Origin: Pseudomonadota bacterium
Lineage (GTDB): Bacteria > Pseudomonadota > Alphaproteobacteria > Sphingomonadales > Sphingomonadaceae
Reading direction: 5' to 3'
Length of the DNA: 64,000 nucleotides
Assembly (NCBI GenBank): GCA_023423655.1
Contig: JAFAFE010000005.1
Location: 620,001 to 684,000, forward strand
The translations under genes and the position numbers were made by a program. Position 1 is the first letter of the stretch, and each line of letters starts with the position of its first letter. The notes under the pieces were generated by a model, which saw nothing but the letters and a program-made list of their open reading frames with translations, did not search any database and had not been told where the DNA came from. Positions 9,552 through 19,326 of the stretch are shown here, piece by piece.

Positions 9552-10136
9552 TCAATCCTCTTCGAGCGTCAATATTTCGAGCGTGATGACGGTGGCATCA
9601 CGGCCATCCTCAAGCGTTTCGGCACGATAATCGGTGACAAGCGCATCCGCCACCAAATGCCCGCGCAGAGTAAATTCCTGTTCGGGCAAGCTGGCTTCCA
9701 GCCGTTGCGCCCATACCGCATGGCGCTCCCCCGTCACCGCGAACGTCCAATAATGGCGCGCACCGGTAAAGGTCGCACTAGCCCAAGGCCGTTCGCGATG
9801 GGCGAGCATTTCCGCCTCACCGCCCAGCAATGCAACAAGCACAGGCCGCAACGCTTTGGCCGCATCCGCGCGCGCAGGCGATGACGGGCGCACATAGCTG
9901 GTCCGGCGCGGGCGGCGCGGGATATAAGCGGGGCGTTCGGGCTTGATAACCGGATCGGTGCCACGCTCTTCCATATAGTCTTGCACCCGCGTCGCGAGCC
10001 GCGCGCCCGGCTCGCGCCCTTGCCGCAAATCGAATACCAGCCGCGGATCCTTCGCCGCCTCGCGCCCGAAATTGGAAGGACGCATCCCCGTCACGCGCAG
10101 GAATTTTTCGATATGCCAGATAAGCGGTGCAGTCAT
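9552..10136 (-). CDS. Unknown protein with N-terminal helix-turn-helix-like segment
   Basis: In this 194-residue protein, residues 5-45 (IEKFLRVTGMRPSNFGREA then a short basic helix) look like a compact HTH of the type in small phage-like regulators. A basic proline/arginine-rich linker (about 65-90) follows. The C-terminal half (100-194) is an alpha/beta segment with several predicted strands, ending in acidic EILTLEED. The gene is divergent from the S24 repressor gene, and the shared upstream region holds three palindromic operators, so it is probably under the same control. No known family is recognised. Confidence 0.75.
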   Translation of the reverse strand: MTAPLIWHIEKFLRVTGMRPSNFGREAAKDPRLVFDLRQGREPGARLATRVQDYMEERGTDPVIKPERPAYIPRRPRRTSYVRPSSPARADAAKALRPVLVALLGGEAEMLAHRERPWASATFTGARHYWTFAVTGERHAVWAQRLEASLPEQEFTLRGHLVADALVTDYRAETLEDGRDATVITLEILTLEED

Positions 10137-10201
10137 GGGCGCGGTCTCCTTATTGCCGTCTTGTGCTGGACGGGAAGCGACTCGTTGGCCGTTCCCGATT
10201 G

Positions 10202-10252
10202 AGGAAATATCCTATCACAGGAATTTTCCTACTTGGCAAGAGGAAATTTCCT
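10202..10252. promoter_or_regulatory. Three palindromic operators over the S24 repressor promoter
   Basis: Three near-identical 12 bp palindromes occur: AGGAAATATCCT (10202-10213), AGGAATTTTCCT (10219-10230) and AGGAAATTTCCT (10241-10252). The third lies inside a plausible promoter, TTGGCA (10233-10238) and TATATC (10255-10260) with a 16 bp spacer. Binding there would block transcription of the S24 gene. Centre-to-centre distances are 17 and 22 bp. Confidence 0.8.
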
Positions 10253-10268
10253 GCTATATCTCCTATCC

Positions 10269-10913
10269 ATGGAACAGAACCCAAGAGAGGCGCTGGACGC
10301 CATCATCCAGGAACGCGGCGAAGATTATGTTTCGCTGTCCAAGATGCTCGGGCGCAATGCGGCCTATATCCAGCAATATATCAAACGCGGTAGCCCCAAA
10401 AAGCTGGACGAGGAGGACCGCGCCAAGCTGGCGGCCTATCTCAATGTGCCGGAAAGCCGCTTGGGCGGACCCGAACGCCATGCGGGCGCGAACGACAATA
10501 TCGTCTATGTGCGGCGGCGCGATGTGGGCGCGTCAGCAGGCGCGGGCGCGCTGGCGGATATGGATTATGAGCGCGGCAGCCTGACCTTCAACCGGCAATG
10601 GCTGCGCAAGTTGGGGGCCGACCCCAACCGCTTGTCGATCATTGATGTGATGGGTAATTCGATGGCGCCGATGCTTGCCGATGGCGACCATATCCTTGTC
10701 AATGAAGCCGACCATTTCGAAGCGCGGCGCGAGGGGATTTATGTCCTGCGCCACGGCGATGAACTGATCGTCAAGCGCGTGCAGAAATCCGACCGGACCG
10801 ACCATATCCTTGTCACCAGCGACAATAAGGAATTTCCAAGCCCTGGCCATTTGCCGCTGGGCGAGGTGATGCTGATCGGGCGGGTGATCTGGACCGGGCG
10901 GCAGATCGGCTGA
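10269..10913 (+). CDS. LexA/CI-like repressor with S24 peptidase domain
   Basis: This 214-residue protein has an N-terminal HTH (about 5-60, with LSKMLGRNAAYIQQYIKRG) and a C-terminal S24 domain. Ser131 in VMGNSMAPMLADGDHILV and Lys169 in ELIVKRVQ form the Ser-Lys dyad used for self-cleavage or as its relic. Ala-Gly pairs around residue 90 (ASAGAGAL) are possible cleavage points. The ATG at 10269 is preferred because the HTH begins right there. It lies only 8 bases after the -10 box, so the message may be leaderless. It probably represses itself and the divergent gene through three AGGAAAT-type operators. Confidence 0.88.
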   Translation: MEQNPREALDAIIQERGEDYVSLSKMLGRNAAYIQQYIKRGSPKKLDEEDRAKLAAYLNVPESRLGGPERHAGANDNIVYVRRRDVGASAGAGALADMDYERGSLTFNRQWLRKLGADPNRLSIIDVMGNSMAPMLADGDHILVNEADHFEARREGIYVLRHGDELIVKRVQKSDRTDHILVTSDNKEFPSPGHLPLGEVMLIGRVIWTGRQIG

Positions 10914-10920
10914 GTGTTCC

Positions 10921-11823
10921 TCAGCCTGCCGCTTCGCTGACCGGCGCGGCCAGACGCGGGCGGATGCGCGCGACGATGAGGCACCCGGCAACGATGAGCG
11001 CGGCTCCGGCAAGGATGGCGGGCGTCAAGGCTTCCTCAAACGCGACATAGCCGACAATCGCCGCCCAGATGAAGGCGGTATATTCGACCACCAGCAGCCT
11101 TTGGGCTTCGGCGCGCGCATAGGCCCAGCTCAGCAACATTTGCGATGCGAAAGCGAGTGAGGCAGAGGACAATACGGCGGGCCATTGCGCGAAGCTTGGC
11201 AGAACCGCAAACCAGGGCGCGGCCAAAAGCAGCATCCCGGCTATCGTCAAATTCTGGAACAGCGCAATTTCGGTCGGTCCCGCAATCAATGCCTGCTGGC
11301 GCTGGAGGATGAGATTATAGGCGTAAAAAAGCGCGGACAGCAGGATTGCCCCAACACCATAAGGCGCATCGGGCGCATAGGTGCCGCCCAGCTTGCCGAG
11401 AAGAATGATGCCTACCCCGCACAGGCCCAGCATCGAGGCGATAATCGCCGCGCCGCCGATGCGCTCCTTCAGCAATACCGCCGCAAGATAGAGCGCCACC
11501 AACGGCGCGATAAAGGATAGGGCAATTCCTTCGGCAAGCGGCACCCGCGCTATTCCCCAAAAGAAGCAAAGCGCCATCACCATCACGACAAAACCGCGCC
11601 AGATATGGAGGCGCAGCACCGCCGGAGCAGGCCACTTCCCCCGCCGGACCGCAAAAGCCGCAACGCCGATCCCGCTCCCCGTCACCGTGCGCCACAGCAT
11701 CGCATTATAGGCCCCGAACGCAATCGACAGCCCCTTCATAAACCCGTCCATCACCGAAAACAGTGCAATGCCAAGGCAGGCTGCGAAGAAAGGCAAGAGA
11801 ATGGTGGATCGCGATACGGGCAT
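10921..11823 (-). CDS. DMT superfamily transporter (EamA domains)
   Basis: The 300-residue protein has ten hydrophobic helices arranged as two EamA halves (residues 8-140 and 150-285). The second half contains the usual ALAFASQMLLSWAYARAE and EEALTPAILAGAALIVAG pattern. It is an inner-membrane drug/metabolite exporter with unknown substrate. It converges with the S24 repressor gene (7-base gap). Confidence 0.9.
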   Translation of the reverse strand: MPVSRSTILLPFFAACLGIALFSVMDGFMKGLSIAFGAYNAMLWRTVTGSGIGVAAFAVRRGKWPAPAVLRLHIWRGFVVMVMALCFFWGIARVPLAEGIALSFIAPLVALYLAAVLLKERIGGAAIIASMLGLCGVGIILLGKLGGTYAPDAPYGVGAILLSALFYAYNLILQRQQALIAGPTEIALFQNLTIAGMLLLAAPWFAVLPSFAQWPAVLSSASLAFASQMLLSWAYARAEAQRLLVVEYTAFIWAAIVGYVAFEEALTPAILAGAALIVAGCLIVARIRPRLAAPVSEAAG

Positions 11824-11868
11824 GACGCAGCTTCTATTGCAGCGCCCACTTGTCCGGGCAAGTCGGGC

Positions 11869-12378
11869 TTAGCGCACGGGCCGGTATTTGCGGAAATAAT
11901 CCATGCGCTGCGCCGAAGTCTGGCGCGCAGCGGTGCGCAATTTGGACATCGTTTTTCTATTGAGCAACGCACCGTCGCGGCCCGACAGGATGAGCAGCGT
12001 CGGCGTCCCTTCGATACGCTCCACACCGAATTTCCGTGCGAGCGCAAGGTTGCGGTCTTTGGCGGGGCCGCTTTCGACAAGGATGAAATCAAAGGATGGT
12101 TCCAATGCTTGCGCAACGTCAGCCTGTCCAAGCCATTGAAGCAAGGCGCGGGTATCGGGGCAGCGTTCGGTGCCGAAAATAATTGCGACATTGCGCCCTA
12201 AGGCGGCTGCTTCCTCTTGCGCTGCCGATACCATTTGCTCGGCTTCCGCGCCATCGAGATACTGCCATTTTGTCGGGGCTTGTTGGTCGGCGATTACCGG
12301 CTCTGCTTGTGCGGTGCCAGCCACGGGCAATGATAATGCCAAAACCGCCAGCAAAAGCCCTGCCCGCATCCCTGTCAC
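11869..12378 (-). CDS. Periplasmic thioredoxin-fold protein with a single-cysteine active site
   Basis: A cleavable signal peptide (residues 1-25, ending TAQAE) leads into a thioredoxin-like domain. The active-site position reads [12 protein letters not shown], so only the first Cys of a CxxC motif is kept. The cis-proline loop is present as [10 protein letters not shown]. Single-Cys members can act as thiol chaperones or isomerase-like proteins but not as standard disulfide reductases. The ATG overlaps the ispG stop by 4 bases, so it is translated as part of the ispG operon. Confidence 0.85.
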   Translation of the reverse strand: MTGMRAGLLLAVLALSLPVAGTAQAEPVIADQQAPTKWQYLDGAEAEQMVSAAQEEAAALGRNVAIIFGTERCPDTRALLQWLGQADVAQALEPSFDFILVESGPAKDRNLALARKFGVERIEGTPTLLILSGRDGALLNRKTMSKLRTAARQTSAQRMDYFRKYRPVR

Positions 12379-13514
12379 GCCGCCTTGCCGTGGAGCGTGT
12401 CCATACTCACCGATTGGCCGGATTCGATTTCGGCCGCCTTGGCTTCGACCAGCTTGACGATGTGCGCGATCATATCGGCATCTTCGACATGGTGGTCGGT
12501 GAGGCCGGACAGATAGACCATATGCTTGCCATTGCCGCCGCCTGTGATGCCAATATCGGTTTCGCGTGCTTCGCCGGGGCCGTTGACGACGCAGCCCAGC
12601 ACCGAAAGCGACATGGGAACACGGATATGCTGGAGGGCTTCTTCCAGTTTTTCGACCGTGCGGATAACGTCAAAGCCTTGGCGTGCGCAGCTTGGGCAGG
12701 ACACGACGCGGACACCGCGGGTGCGCAGGCCCAATGTTTTCAATATGTCGAAACCGACACGCACTTCTTGTTCGGGCTCGGCAGAGAGCGACACGCGCAA
12801 CGTATCGCCAATGCCTGCCCATAGAAGATTACCGATGCCGATCGAGGATTTGACGGTGCCCGCAATCATCCCGCCCGCTTCGGTAATGCCGAGGTGCAGC
12901 GGGCAATCGACCGCTTCGGCAAGCTGCATATAGGCGGCGACCGCCAAGAACACATCGCTCGCTTTGACCGCGACTTTATAGTCGTGGAAATCATGGTCCT
13001 GCAAAAGCTTGATATGGTCGAGCGCGGATTCGACCAAAGCTTCGGGGCAAGGCTCGCCATATTTTTCGAGCAAATCTTTTTCGAGGCTGCCCGCATTGAC
13101 ACCGATACGGATTGCGCAGCCATTGGCCTTGGCCGCGCGCACCACTTCGGCAACCCGTTCGGACGAACCAATATTGCCGGGGTTGATGCGCAGACAGGCC
13201 GCGCCTGCATCGGCGGCTTCAAGCGCGCGCTTATAGTGGAAATGGATGTCCGCAATGATGGGGATGGCCGACGCGCGGACAATCTCGCCCATAGCAGCAG
13301 TCGATTCGACGTCGGGGCAGGACACGCGGATCATATCCGCACCCGCTTCTTCGCAGCGGCGAATCTGGTCGATTGTCGCTTTAGCGTCGGATGTGGGCGT
13401 GTTGGTCATGGTCTGCACCGTGATCGGCGCACCGCCGCCAACGGGGACATTACCAACCATGATCTGGCGGCTTTGACGGCGCATAATATCGCGCCAGGGA
13501 CGGATGGAAGACAT
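12375..13514 (-). CDS. ispG: 4-hydroxy-3-methylbut-2-enyl-diphosphate synthase
   Basis: This 379-residue IspG (GcpE) enzyme has the short bacterial architecture. An N-terminal TIM barrel (opening [27 protein letters not shown]) is followed by a C-terminal [4Fe-4S] domain with [11 protein letters not shown], then [15 protein letters not shown], which supply the three cluster cysteines. It converts MEcPP to HMBPP in the non-mevalonate isoprenoid pathway. It heads a two-gene operon with the thioredoxin-fold protein, a plausible link because IspG needs an intact Fe-S cluster (inference). Confidence 0.97.
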   Translation of the reverse strand: MSSIRPWRDIMRRQSRQIMVGNVPVGGGAPITVQTMTNTPTSDAKATIDQIRRCEEAGADMIRVSCPDVESTAAMGEIVRASAIPIIADIHFHYKRALEAADAGAACLRINPGNIGSSERVAEVVRAAKANGCAIRIGVNAGSLEKDLLEKYGEPCPEALVESALDHIKLLQDHDFHDYKVAVKASDVFLAVAAYMQLAEAVDCPLHLGITEAGGMIAGTVKSSIGIGNLLWAGIGDTLRVSLSAEPEQEVRVGFDILKTLGLRTRGVRVVSCPSCARQGFDVIRTVEKLEEALQHIRVPMSLSVLGCVVNGPGEARETDIGITGGGNGKHMVYLSGLTDHHVEDADMIAHIVKLVEAKAAEIESGQSVSMDTLHGKAA

Positions 13515-13834
13515 GGGTGCGCCTTACCCTGCTTTGCGCTGCAGTGCAAAAGGAGAAAGGGTGCAGGGAGGGTGTTCAGGCACAGAGGCGCTGTGCGCGG
13601 TCAGTGTGCTAACGGGTCGACGCCATCTTGCCAGAAAATACGGTCGGGCGCGCAATGAAGCCTTCACTGATGACCAAGGCCACAGCCTGCCCTGCCCACC
13701 AAAAACCTAGCGAACTTGGCCATCCGTCGCGCATGAATGTTCCCGAATCGCGCACAAAGAAAAAGGGCGGTGCCTTTCGACACCGCCCAAATCCTGTTTC
13801 CGTCCGGTCCCGATGAAGGGACCGAGCGCAAATC
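13515..13834. other. Intergenic region between ompA-like gene and ispG
   Basis: These 320 bases hold the terminator of the OmpA-type gene at the right end and presumably the ispG promoter at the left. No coding frame with convincing composition was found. Confidence 0.5.
13760..13790 (-). terminator. Intrinsic terminator of the OmpA-type gene
   Basis: Stem GGGCGGTG (13765-13772) / CACCGCCC (13781-13788) with an 8-base loop. On the minus strand the hairpin is followed by a T-rich run (complement of AAAGAAAAA). Confidence 0.85.
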
Positions 13835-14959
<1,125 letters not shown>

Positions 14960-15130
14960 TTTATATTCCCCTTTCAATAGAGACACGAAACTCTGCCTGA
15001 ACCTCCTAAACCGGAGAAAGTTTCCACGCAACTAGAGTTTTTCTTATCTGTTGCCAAAATGTCGCAGTTTTTTCAACGAAAGCGGGACTTTTCAGTATAT
15101 TCACCAACAACTATTTCAGTTTCGTTGCAA

Positions 15131-15571
15131 TCAGGCCAGACCCCATTTTACAAGCAAAGCCGCAATATTCGCGATGGTTGCGCGCGCTTCGGTGTCAATC
15201 ACCGTGCCGCCGACTGGTTCAATTATATTATTCGGCACAATCCAGTCGCCTTCATGGAAGCGATATATTTTTGCGCGCGCCCTGTCCCATAGAATCAGCC
15301 CTTCGAACGGATCAATATAGCGCCAGCCGCCTTCCGTCATCGCTGCGAGTCGGCCTGCCTGACCGCTCCAGACACCTGCGGGCGCATCCGGAACCAGCCA
15401 CATTTGCCCCGCTACCGGTGTTGCAGGTGGCGCGGTCAGCTCTGCGCTTTCGACCACCGGATGGGTAAGAATATCGAGCAGGATGAGCCCTTCATTATGG
15501 GTGGTTTCTTTCTGCGCCTGCCCCGCTGCGAGCAGGGGGAGCGCAAGGCGTGGCGATTGACCAGAGGGCAT
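15131..15571 (-). CDS. DUF2793 domain protein at the tail end of the GTA cluster
   Basis: This 146-residue DUF2793 protein opens RLALPLLAAGQAQKETTHNEGL and contains GQMWLVPDAPAGVWSGQAGRLA, both typical of the family, which sits next to GTA or phage tail genes in sphingomonads and other alphaproteobacteria. It lies 30 bases after the g15-like gene on the same strand and is the last gene of the GTA set. The DUF2793 function is not established; a tail-tip or fibre accessory is plausible from position. Confidence 0.88.
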   Translation of the reverse strand: MPSGQSPRLALPLLAAGQAQKETTHNEGLILLDILTHPVVESAELTAPPATPVAGQMWLVPDAPAGVWSGQAGRLAAMTEGGWRYIDPFEGLILWDRARAKIYRFHEGDWIVPNNIIEPVGGTVIDTEARATIANIAALLVKWGLA

Positions 15572-15601
15572 GATGATTATCCTTGATAAAGGGAATGGGG
15601 A

Positions 15602-17797
15602 TTAAACGAGAGGAAGTGCAATCAGCGCAGGAGGCGACAGGCCATATTGGCCTACTTGCTGCACCGAAACGGACAAGGAATGGGCACCGCCACCGGTGAA
15701 GGAGGTGATGAGAGCCGCATTCAGTGTGATGCCCGGCGCATTACTATCCAGTAGCTGCGTCGCCCCGACATCGGGCGCGAGCGAAATGCGGTAAGCCTCG
15801 GTTGGCTCGTCCAGCGGCGCATCAACCCCGTCCACCCACAGCCAGCCATCGCGGCTGCGGCGGATCCAGTTCAGGACAATCCCGCCAGCACTATCGCGGA
15901 CAGCCACAAGATGGACGGGTGCCCAGGGCCTGAGCGCGCGTCCCACCGATGGCGGCGACAAAGCTACCAGCCCCTCGCTCCCCGGACGGCGCAAGGTCAC
16001 AATTGTGTCGCTGCTTACCGGCTGCAAACCGATCCGGTCGGGAAGCAATGTGAGCGCCAGATCGCCCGCACCATCATCGAGCAAGGCAAAGGCGTCGCCC
16101 GCCGCATGGTCTGCCATCCGGTCCTCGGTACCGCCACGTCCGCGCAACAGGCGCGACAGGCGATAGCGCGGCTTGCCATCACCATCCGGCGGGAGCGCGT
16201 CCGCGCGGCCGAACTGGAACAGCTCTCCGCCCAGCATCGCCGCATTGGCTCCGGCAAAAAGCGCCGCATCGCTCGCATGGGCGAGCATCATGTCGGGATT
16301 GACGAGCGTGACGGTCACGGTCGAAACCGTATCAAACAGCCACGCGCTGCCCGAAGGCAATATAGTGTCGGCAAAGCCCAGCACCGGCGCGTCAAAGGCG
16401 CGCGCGACCGCAACCGATTCGCCGCTTCCGGCGAGCCGGATACCAACCTCGACCGCACCGCCGCCGCTGTCGCTGGCTTGCGCCAGTGCGAGCAGCGCAG
16501 CGGCGGGGCGCTCACCACTCCCCCAGCGCGGCAGGTCGAACAAAGCCGCATGGAGTGCGCCGGGACTGTCATCGACCGGCGGCACCACCGGATCGACCGG
16601 CCATATTTTCTCCGCTGCATGGCGCACAAGCGTGAGATCACCGCTCCCGCCGCGCCATTGCCATTGCCGCACCCGCCACAGGCCGCTCTGGTCGGGGAAG
16701 CGCAGCAAACTGCCTGCCGGAAGCGCAAAGGCGAGCGGCCCCACGGGTAGCGTCAGGCTCTCCTGCGCTTCAAGCGCACGCACGGCAAAACGCGCAGCAA
16801 GACTTTGCGCGACCAGTCGCCCCAGCGCCATAGGGCAGTCGATAATGGTCTCGCGCCCCCCTGCACTCCCCGCAACGCCTGCGCGCTCCAGCCCGATGAG
16901 CCAATCGCGCGCGGGGTCATAATGGCGCACCGCTATGCTGGCCGGAAGGTTCGCGGCAGGCTCGCGCTTCTTTTCAGGCCAGGGCTTGCCATCAGCGGAG
17001 GCCGCCGCGTCGGATGGCAAAGTGACCGGTGCGCTTTCCCCCGTCAGCCGCCCCGCGCTAAGGCCAAGCCCGCTCGCATCAAGGATGGGCTGCACCGCTT
17101 GCCGCACGCTCGACCCGCTCGCCGCATAGCCGCCGGGGGTAAAACCGCCCGTGCTGCTATCCACCATGTCAGGCAAAAGATCGGCGAGGATCGCCCCGCC
17201 ATCCATCGCGCCCGTATCGGCGATCAGTTCAAAACTGAGCGAGGGGATGCGGTTGCCGAAATCGGCCAGCGGCATATCTTCAAACACCACATAGGCAAGG
17301 TCGCGATGCGCGGGTGTCACGCCCATGCCTTGCGCCGAGGCAATGAGCGGATCGGGTGCTTGATCGGCTGTGCCAAGATGTACGCGAAAGCCGGTATCGA
17401 GCGTAAAGCGCCCGCCGCTGCTGCGGATCAACGTGCCATCCGCCCAGATCCGCCCGACGCCCGCAATCCGCCGCGACGACAAAGCGACCGCAAAGGAGGC
17501 ACTATAGTTATAAGTCACCTGATCGGGCTGGCCCTTGGCCTTATGCTTTTTGCGGCTTTCCTTGAGCGGAGTCGCCCAGATGACCGTCCCCGCCACCCGC
17601 ATCCTCCCGTAAAGGCGCGGGATTTGCGTGCCGTAACTTGATGTCTGCACGGCTAAATCGGTGAGGCGCGGACCATGCACGGCCTTGGGTTTGAACAGAA
17701 TATTCTGGTCAATATATTGCCCCGCCAGCGCACCGATCATGCCCCCGATAGGGCCACCAAAAATCGTGCCGACAGTCGTAAGAACAAGGGTCGCCAT
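15602..17797 (-). CDS. GTA g15-like tail tip / baseplate protein
   Basis: The 731-residue protein starts with a membrane-like glycine-rich segment (TTVGTIFGGPIGGMIGALAGQYIDQ) followed by the typical RLTDLAVQTSSYGTQIPRLYG and VTYNYSASFAVALSS. This is the Phage-tail_3-type core of g15 proteins, where the tail touches the cell surface. RcGTA g15 is about 1300 residues and includes a TIM-barrel glycosidase-like domain. Here that domain is missing from this gene and a TIM-barrel-like region is fused to g12 instead. A palindromic repeat separates this gene from the g14-like gene. Confidence 0.85.
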   Translation of the reverse strand: MATLVLTTVGTIFGGPIGGMIGALAGQYIDQNILFKPKAVHGPRLTDLAVQTSSYGTQIPRLYGRMRVAGTVIWATPLKESRKKHKAKGQPDQVTYNYSASFAVALSSRRIAGVGRIWADGTLIRSSGGRFTLDTGFRVHLGTADQAPDPLIASAQGMGVTPAHRDLAYVVFEDMPLADFGNRIPSLSFELIADTGAMDGGAILADLLPDMVDSSTGGFTPGGYAASGSSVRQAVQPILDASGLGLSAGRLTGESAPVTLPSDAAASADGKPWPEKKREPAANLPASIAVRHYDPARDWLIGLERAGVAGSAGGRETIIDCPMALGRLVAQSLAARFAVRALEAQESLTLPVGPLAFALPAGSLLRFPDQSGLWRVRQWQWRGGSGDLTLVRHAAEKIWPVDPVVPPVDDSPGALHAALFDLPRWGSGERPAAALLALAQASDSGGGAVEVGIRLAGSGESVAVARAFDAPVLGFADTILPSGSAWLFDTVSTVTVTLVNPDMMLAHASDAALFAGANAAMLGGELFQFGRADALPPDGDGKPRYRLSRLLRGRGGTEDRMADHAAGDAFALLDDGAGDLALTLLPDRIGLQPVSSDTIVTLRRPGSEGLVALSPPSVGRALRPWAPVHLVAVRDSAGGIVLNWIRRSRDGWLWVDGVDAPLDEPTEAYRISLAPDVGATQLLDSNAPGITLNAALITSFTGGGAHSLSVSVQQVGQYGLSPPALIALPLV

Positions 17798-17845
17798 GGG
17801 AGGAATACTTTCAGTCTGGTGAGGTTGAAGCCCTCAAATATCGTT

Positions 17846-17937
17846 CGTCATTGCGAGCGCCGAAGGCGCGCGGCAATCCAGCATTGGGCGCGTGAGGTTC
17901 TGGATTGCCGCGCCGCTACGCGGCTCGCAATGACGGG
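17846..17937. repeat. Long palindromic intergenic repeat (CGTCATTGCGAGC type)
   Basis: The left arm CGTCATTGCGAGC and GCGGCAATCCAG pair with the right arm CTGGATTGCCGC and GCTCGCAATGACG, giving an imperfect hairpin of about 90 bases between the g14- and g15-like genes. It is of the dispersed type common in sphingomonad genomes. Confidence 0.8.
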
Positions 17938-17951
17938 CGTTGGGGGAGGAT

Positions 17952-18512
17952 TTAGAGAGGGTTTCCTATCTGAAACACACCCACAACCCCGTCCGGCCAA
18001 CCGGGGGTTTCGACTACACGGCGGAGGCCCGCATGGGCGTGGATATGGCTATCAGGGCCAAGCAAGGCGACATGATATTGGCCATGCCCGCAGGCGATCA
18101 GCGCAATATCTCCGATGCAGGGGCGGCCTTGGCGCAGGGTCAGGCCGGACGCAGTGAAAGCATTGATAACAGCGGGCAGGGCCATGCCGCGTAAGGGATA
18201 ATCCTCAAGCGCGGGGGCAATTTCCACGCCCGCCTGCCAGTATGCTGCAACGACCAGCCCGATACAATCAAGGCCGGTGACAGCATCGCGCCCATGCAGG
18301 CGGAAGCGTGTGCCGATCAATGCGCTGGCAAGGACAAATAGCTCCTCCCCGGCGCGGGGAGGGGGACCGTTCGCCGCAGGCGAATGGTGGAGGGGGCTTT
18401 CGGGTTGCCCACCACAAGACGGATGGCCCCCTCCGTCACGCCCTTCGGGCGCGCCACCTCCCCGCACACGGGGAGGATTTTGACCATCAAGCCCCCGGAT
18501 AGCGTGTGACAT
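17952..18512 (-). CDS. GTA g14-like NlpC/P60 cell-wall peptidase with repeat-derived N-terminus
   Basis: The C-terminal 130 residues form an NlpC/P60 domain. Its catalytic Cys is in TGLDCIGLVVAAYW, the His in HGQYHVALLGP, and a further His in SHIHAHAGL. It cuts peptidoglycan stem peptides so the particle can inject DNA. The nearest in-frame ATG (18512) overlaps the g13 gene by 26 bases. The codons between it and the domain run through a palindromic repeat (18345-18480) and give an odd Gly/Pro/Arg-rich stretch of about 50 residues. No in-frame ATG or GTG lies between the repeat and the domain, so either the repeat is translated or a rare start is used. Confidence 0.8.
   Translation of the reverse strand: MSHAIRGLDGQNPPRVRGGGAPEGRDGGGHPSCGGQPESPLHHSPAANGPPPRAGEELFVLASALIGTRFRLHGRDAVTGLDCIGLVVAAYWQAGVEIAPALEDYPLRGMALPAVINAFTASGLTLRQGRPCIGDIALIACGHGQYHVALLGPDSHIHAHAGLRRVVETPGWPDGVVGVFQIGNPL
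18345..18480. repeat. Palindromic repeat inside the 5' part of the g14-like gene
   Basis: CTCCTCCCCGGCGCGGGGAGG, then ACCGTTCGCC..GGCGAATGGTGGAGGGG, a short middle, and CCCCCTCCGTCACGCC..GCGCCACCTCCCC..GGGGAGGA. The same layout recurs near 31276, 32951, 34978 and 61148. It lies in the reading frame of the g14-like gene. Confidence 0.85.
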
Positions 18513-19323
18513 AATCCATCCCCGGCAAATAAGGCTCGCCCCGGAAATTGACGGCATTGCCGAACCGCACTGCACAGGTCGCAAGCTGTTTGTCACAGCC
18601 TTCGGTGATTTCCGCGCGCGTCCCCGCATCCACCGCAAAGACCGGATCGCGGGCTAACGTGAGGCTCTGCCCTGCGCCTGCGACAATCAACCCCGTCAGC
18701 CCTGCGTTAGGACCGCTCACAAAGCGCAAGCGTCCATAAGCAAAGGCCGCGCCGTTTATTGCGCCATCCCCTGCACTTTCGACCGTCACCATGCGCCCCT
18801 CGACACCCGCCAGCCGCACCAGCCTTGTGCGCGGGGCCAGATCGACGCGGCAGGCGCTATCGCCCAGCCTTGCGCGGCATCCCGGCGCGGTTTCGGGCGC
18901 GACGGGCGCGTCCAGTCCCGCATCGAGCGTGCGCAGTTCCGCCGCAAAGGCCCCGCGCTTGCGCTCGACCGCGCCCAAACTCCCCTGCGCCACAAGGATA
19001 AGCGGCTCGTCCGCATCCTCCCAATTAACGATATGGAGCGTGACCGCAGCGCCGTCCCAGCGTCCTGCGTCGAGATCATCCTCGCTAATCGCATCCGCCG
19101 TGAGCGCGCCCGCTATATCCATCGTATCGGCATCGAGCGAGGCCGACAGCGACAGCGCGGAAGGGGCAATGCCCGGCGTTGCCACAAAGGTCATGCCGCC
19201 GCGCACCAGATCGCGGTCATGGCTGGTAAAGCCCAGCACCATCCCGTCGCTGCGCGCAATTTTCCACGCCCACGCAAGTGGCACAATCGGCGCGGTCAGC
19301 CAGGCAGCTATTGCACCGCTCAT
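18487..19323 (-). CDS. GTA g13-like DUF2163 tail protein
   Basis: This 278-residue DUF2163 protein has the usual opening (AWKIARSDGMVLGFTSHDRDLV) and a C-terminal motif with Cys residues, PGCRARLGDSACRVDL and GCDKQLATCAVRFGNAVNFRGEPYLPGMD, which resembles tail-hub cysteine clusters that bind Fe-S in phage relatives. It forms part of the GTA tail hub together with g12. It starts 4 bases after the g12 stop and overlaps the next gene's proposed start. Confidence 0.92.
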   Translation of the reverse strand: MSGAIAAWLTAPIVPLAWAWKIARSDGMVLGFTSHDRDLVRGGMTFVATPGIAPSALSLSASLDADTMDIAGALTADAISEDDLDAGRWDGAAVTLHIVNWEDADEPLILVAQGSLGAVERKRGAFAAELRTLDAGLDAPVAPETAPGCRARLGDSACRVDLAPRTRLVRLAGVEGRMVTVESAGDGAINGAAFAYGRLRFVSGPNAGLTGLIVAGAGQSLTLARDPVFAVDAGTRAEITEGCDKQLATCAVRFGNAVNFRGEPYLPGMDYVTRYPGA

Positions 19324-19326
19324 GAC

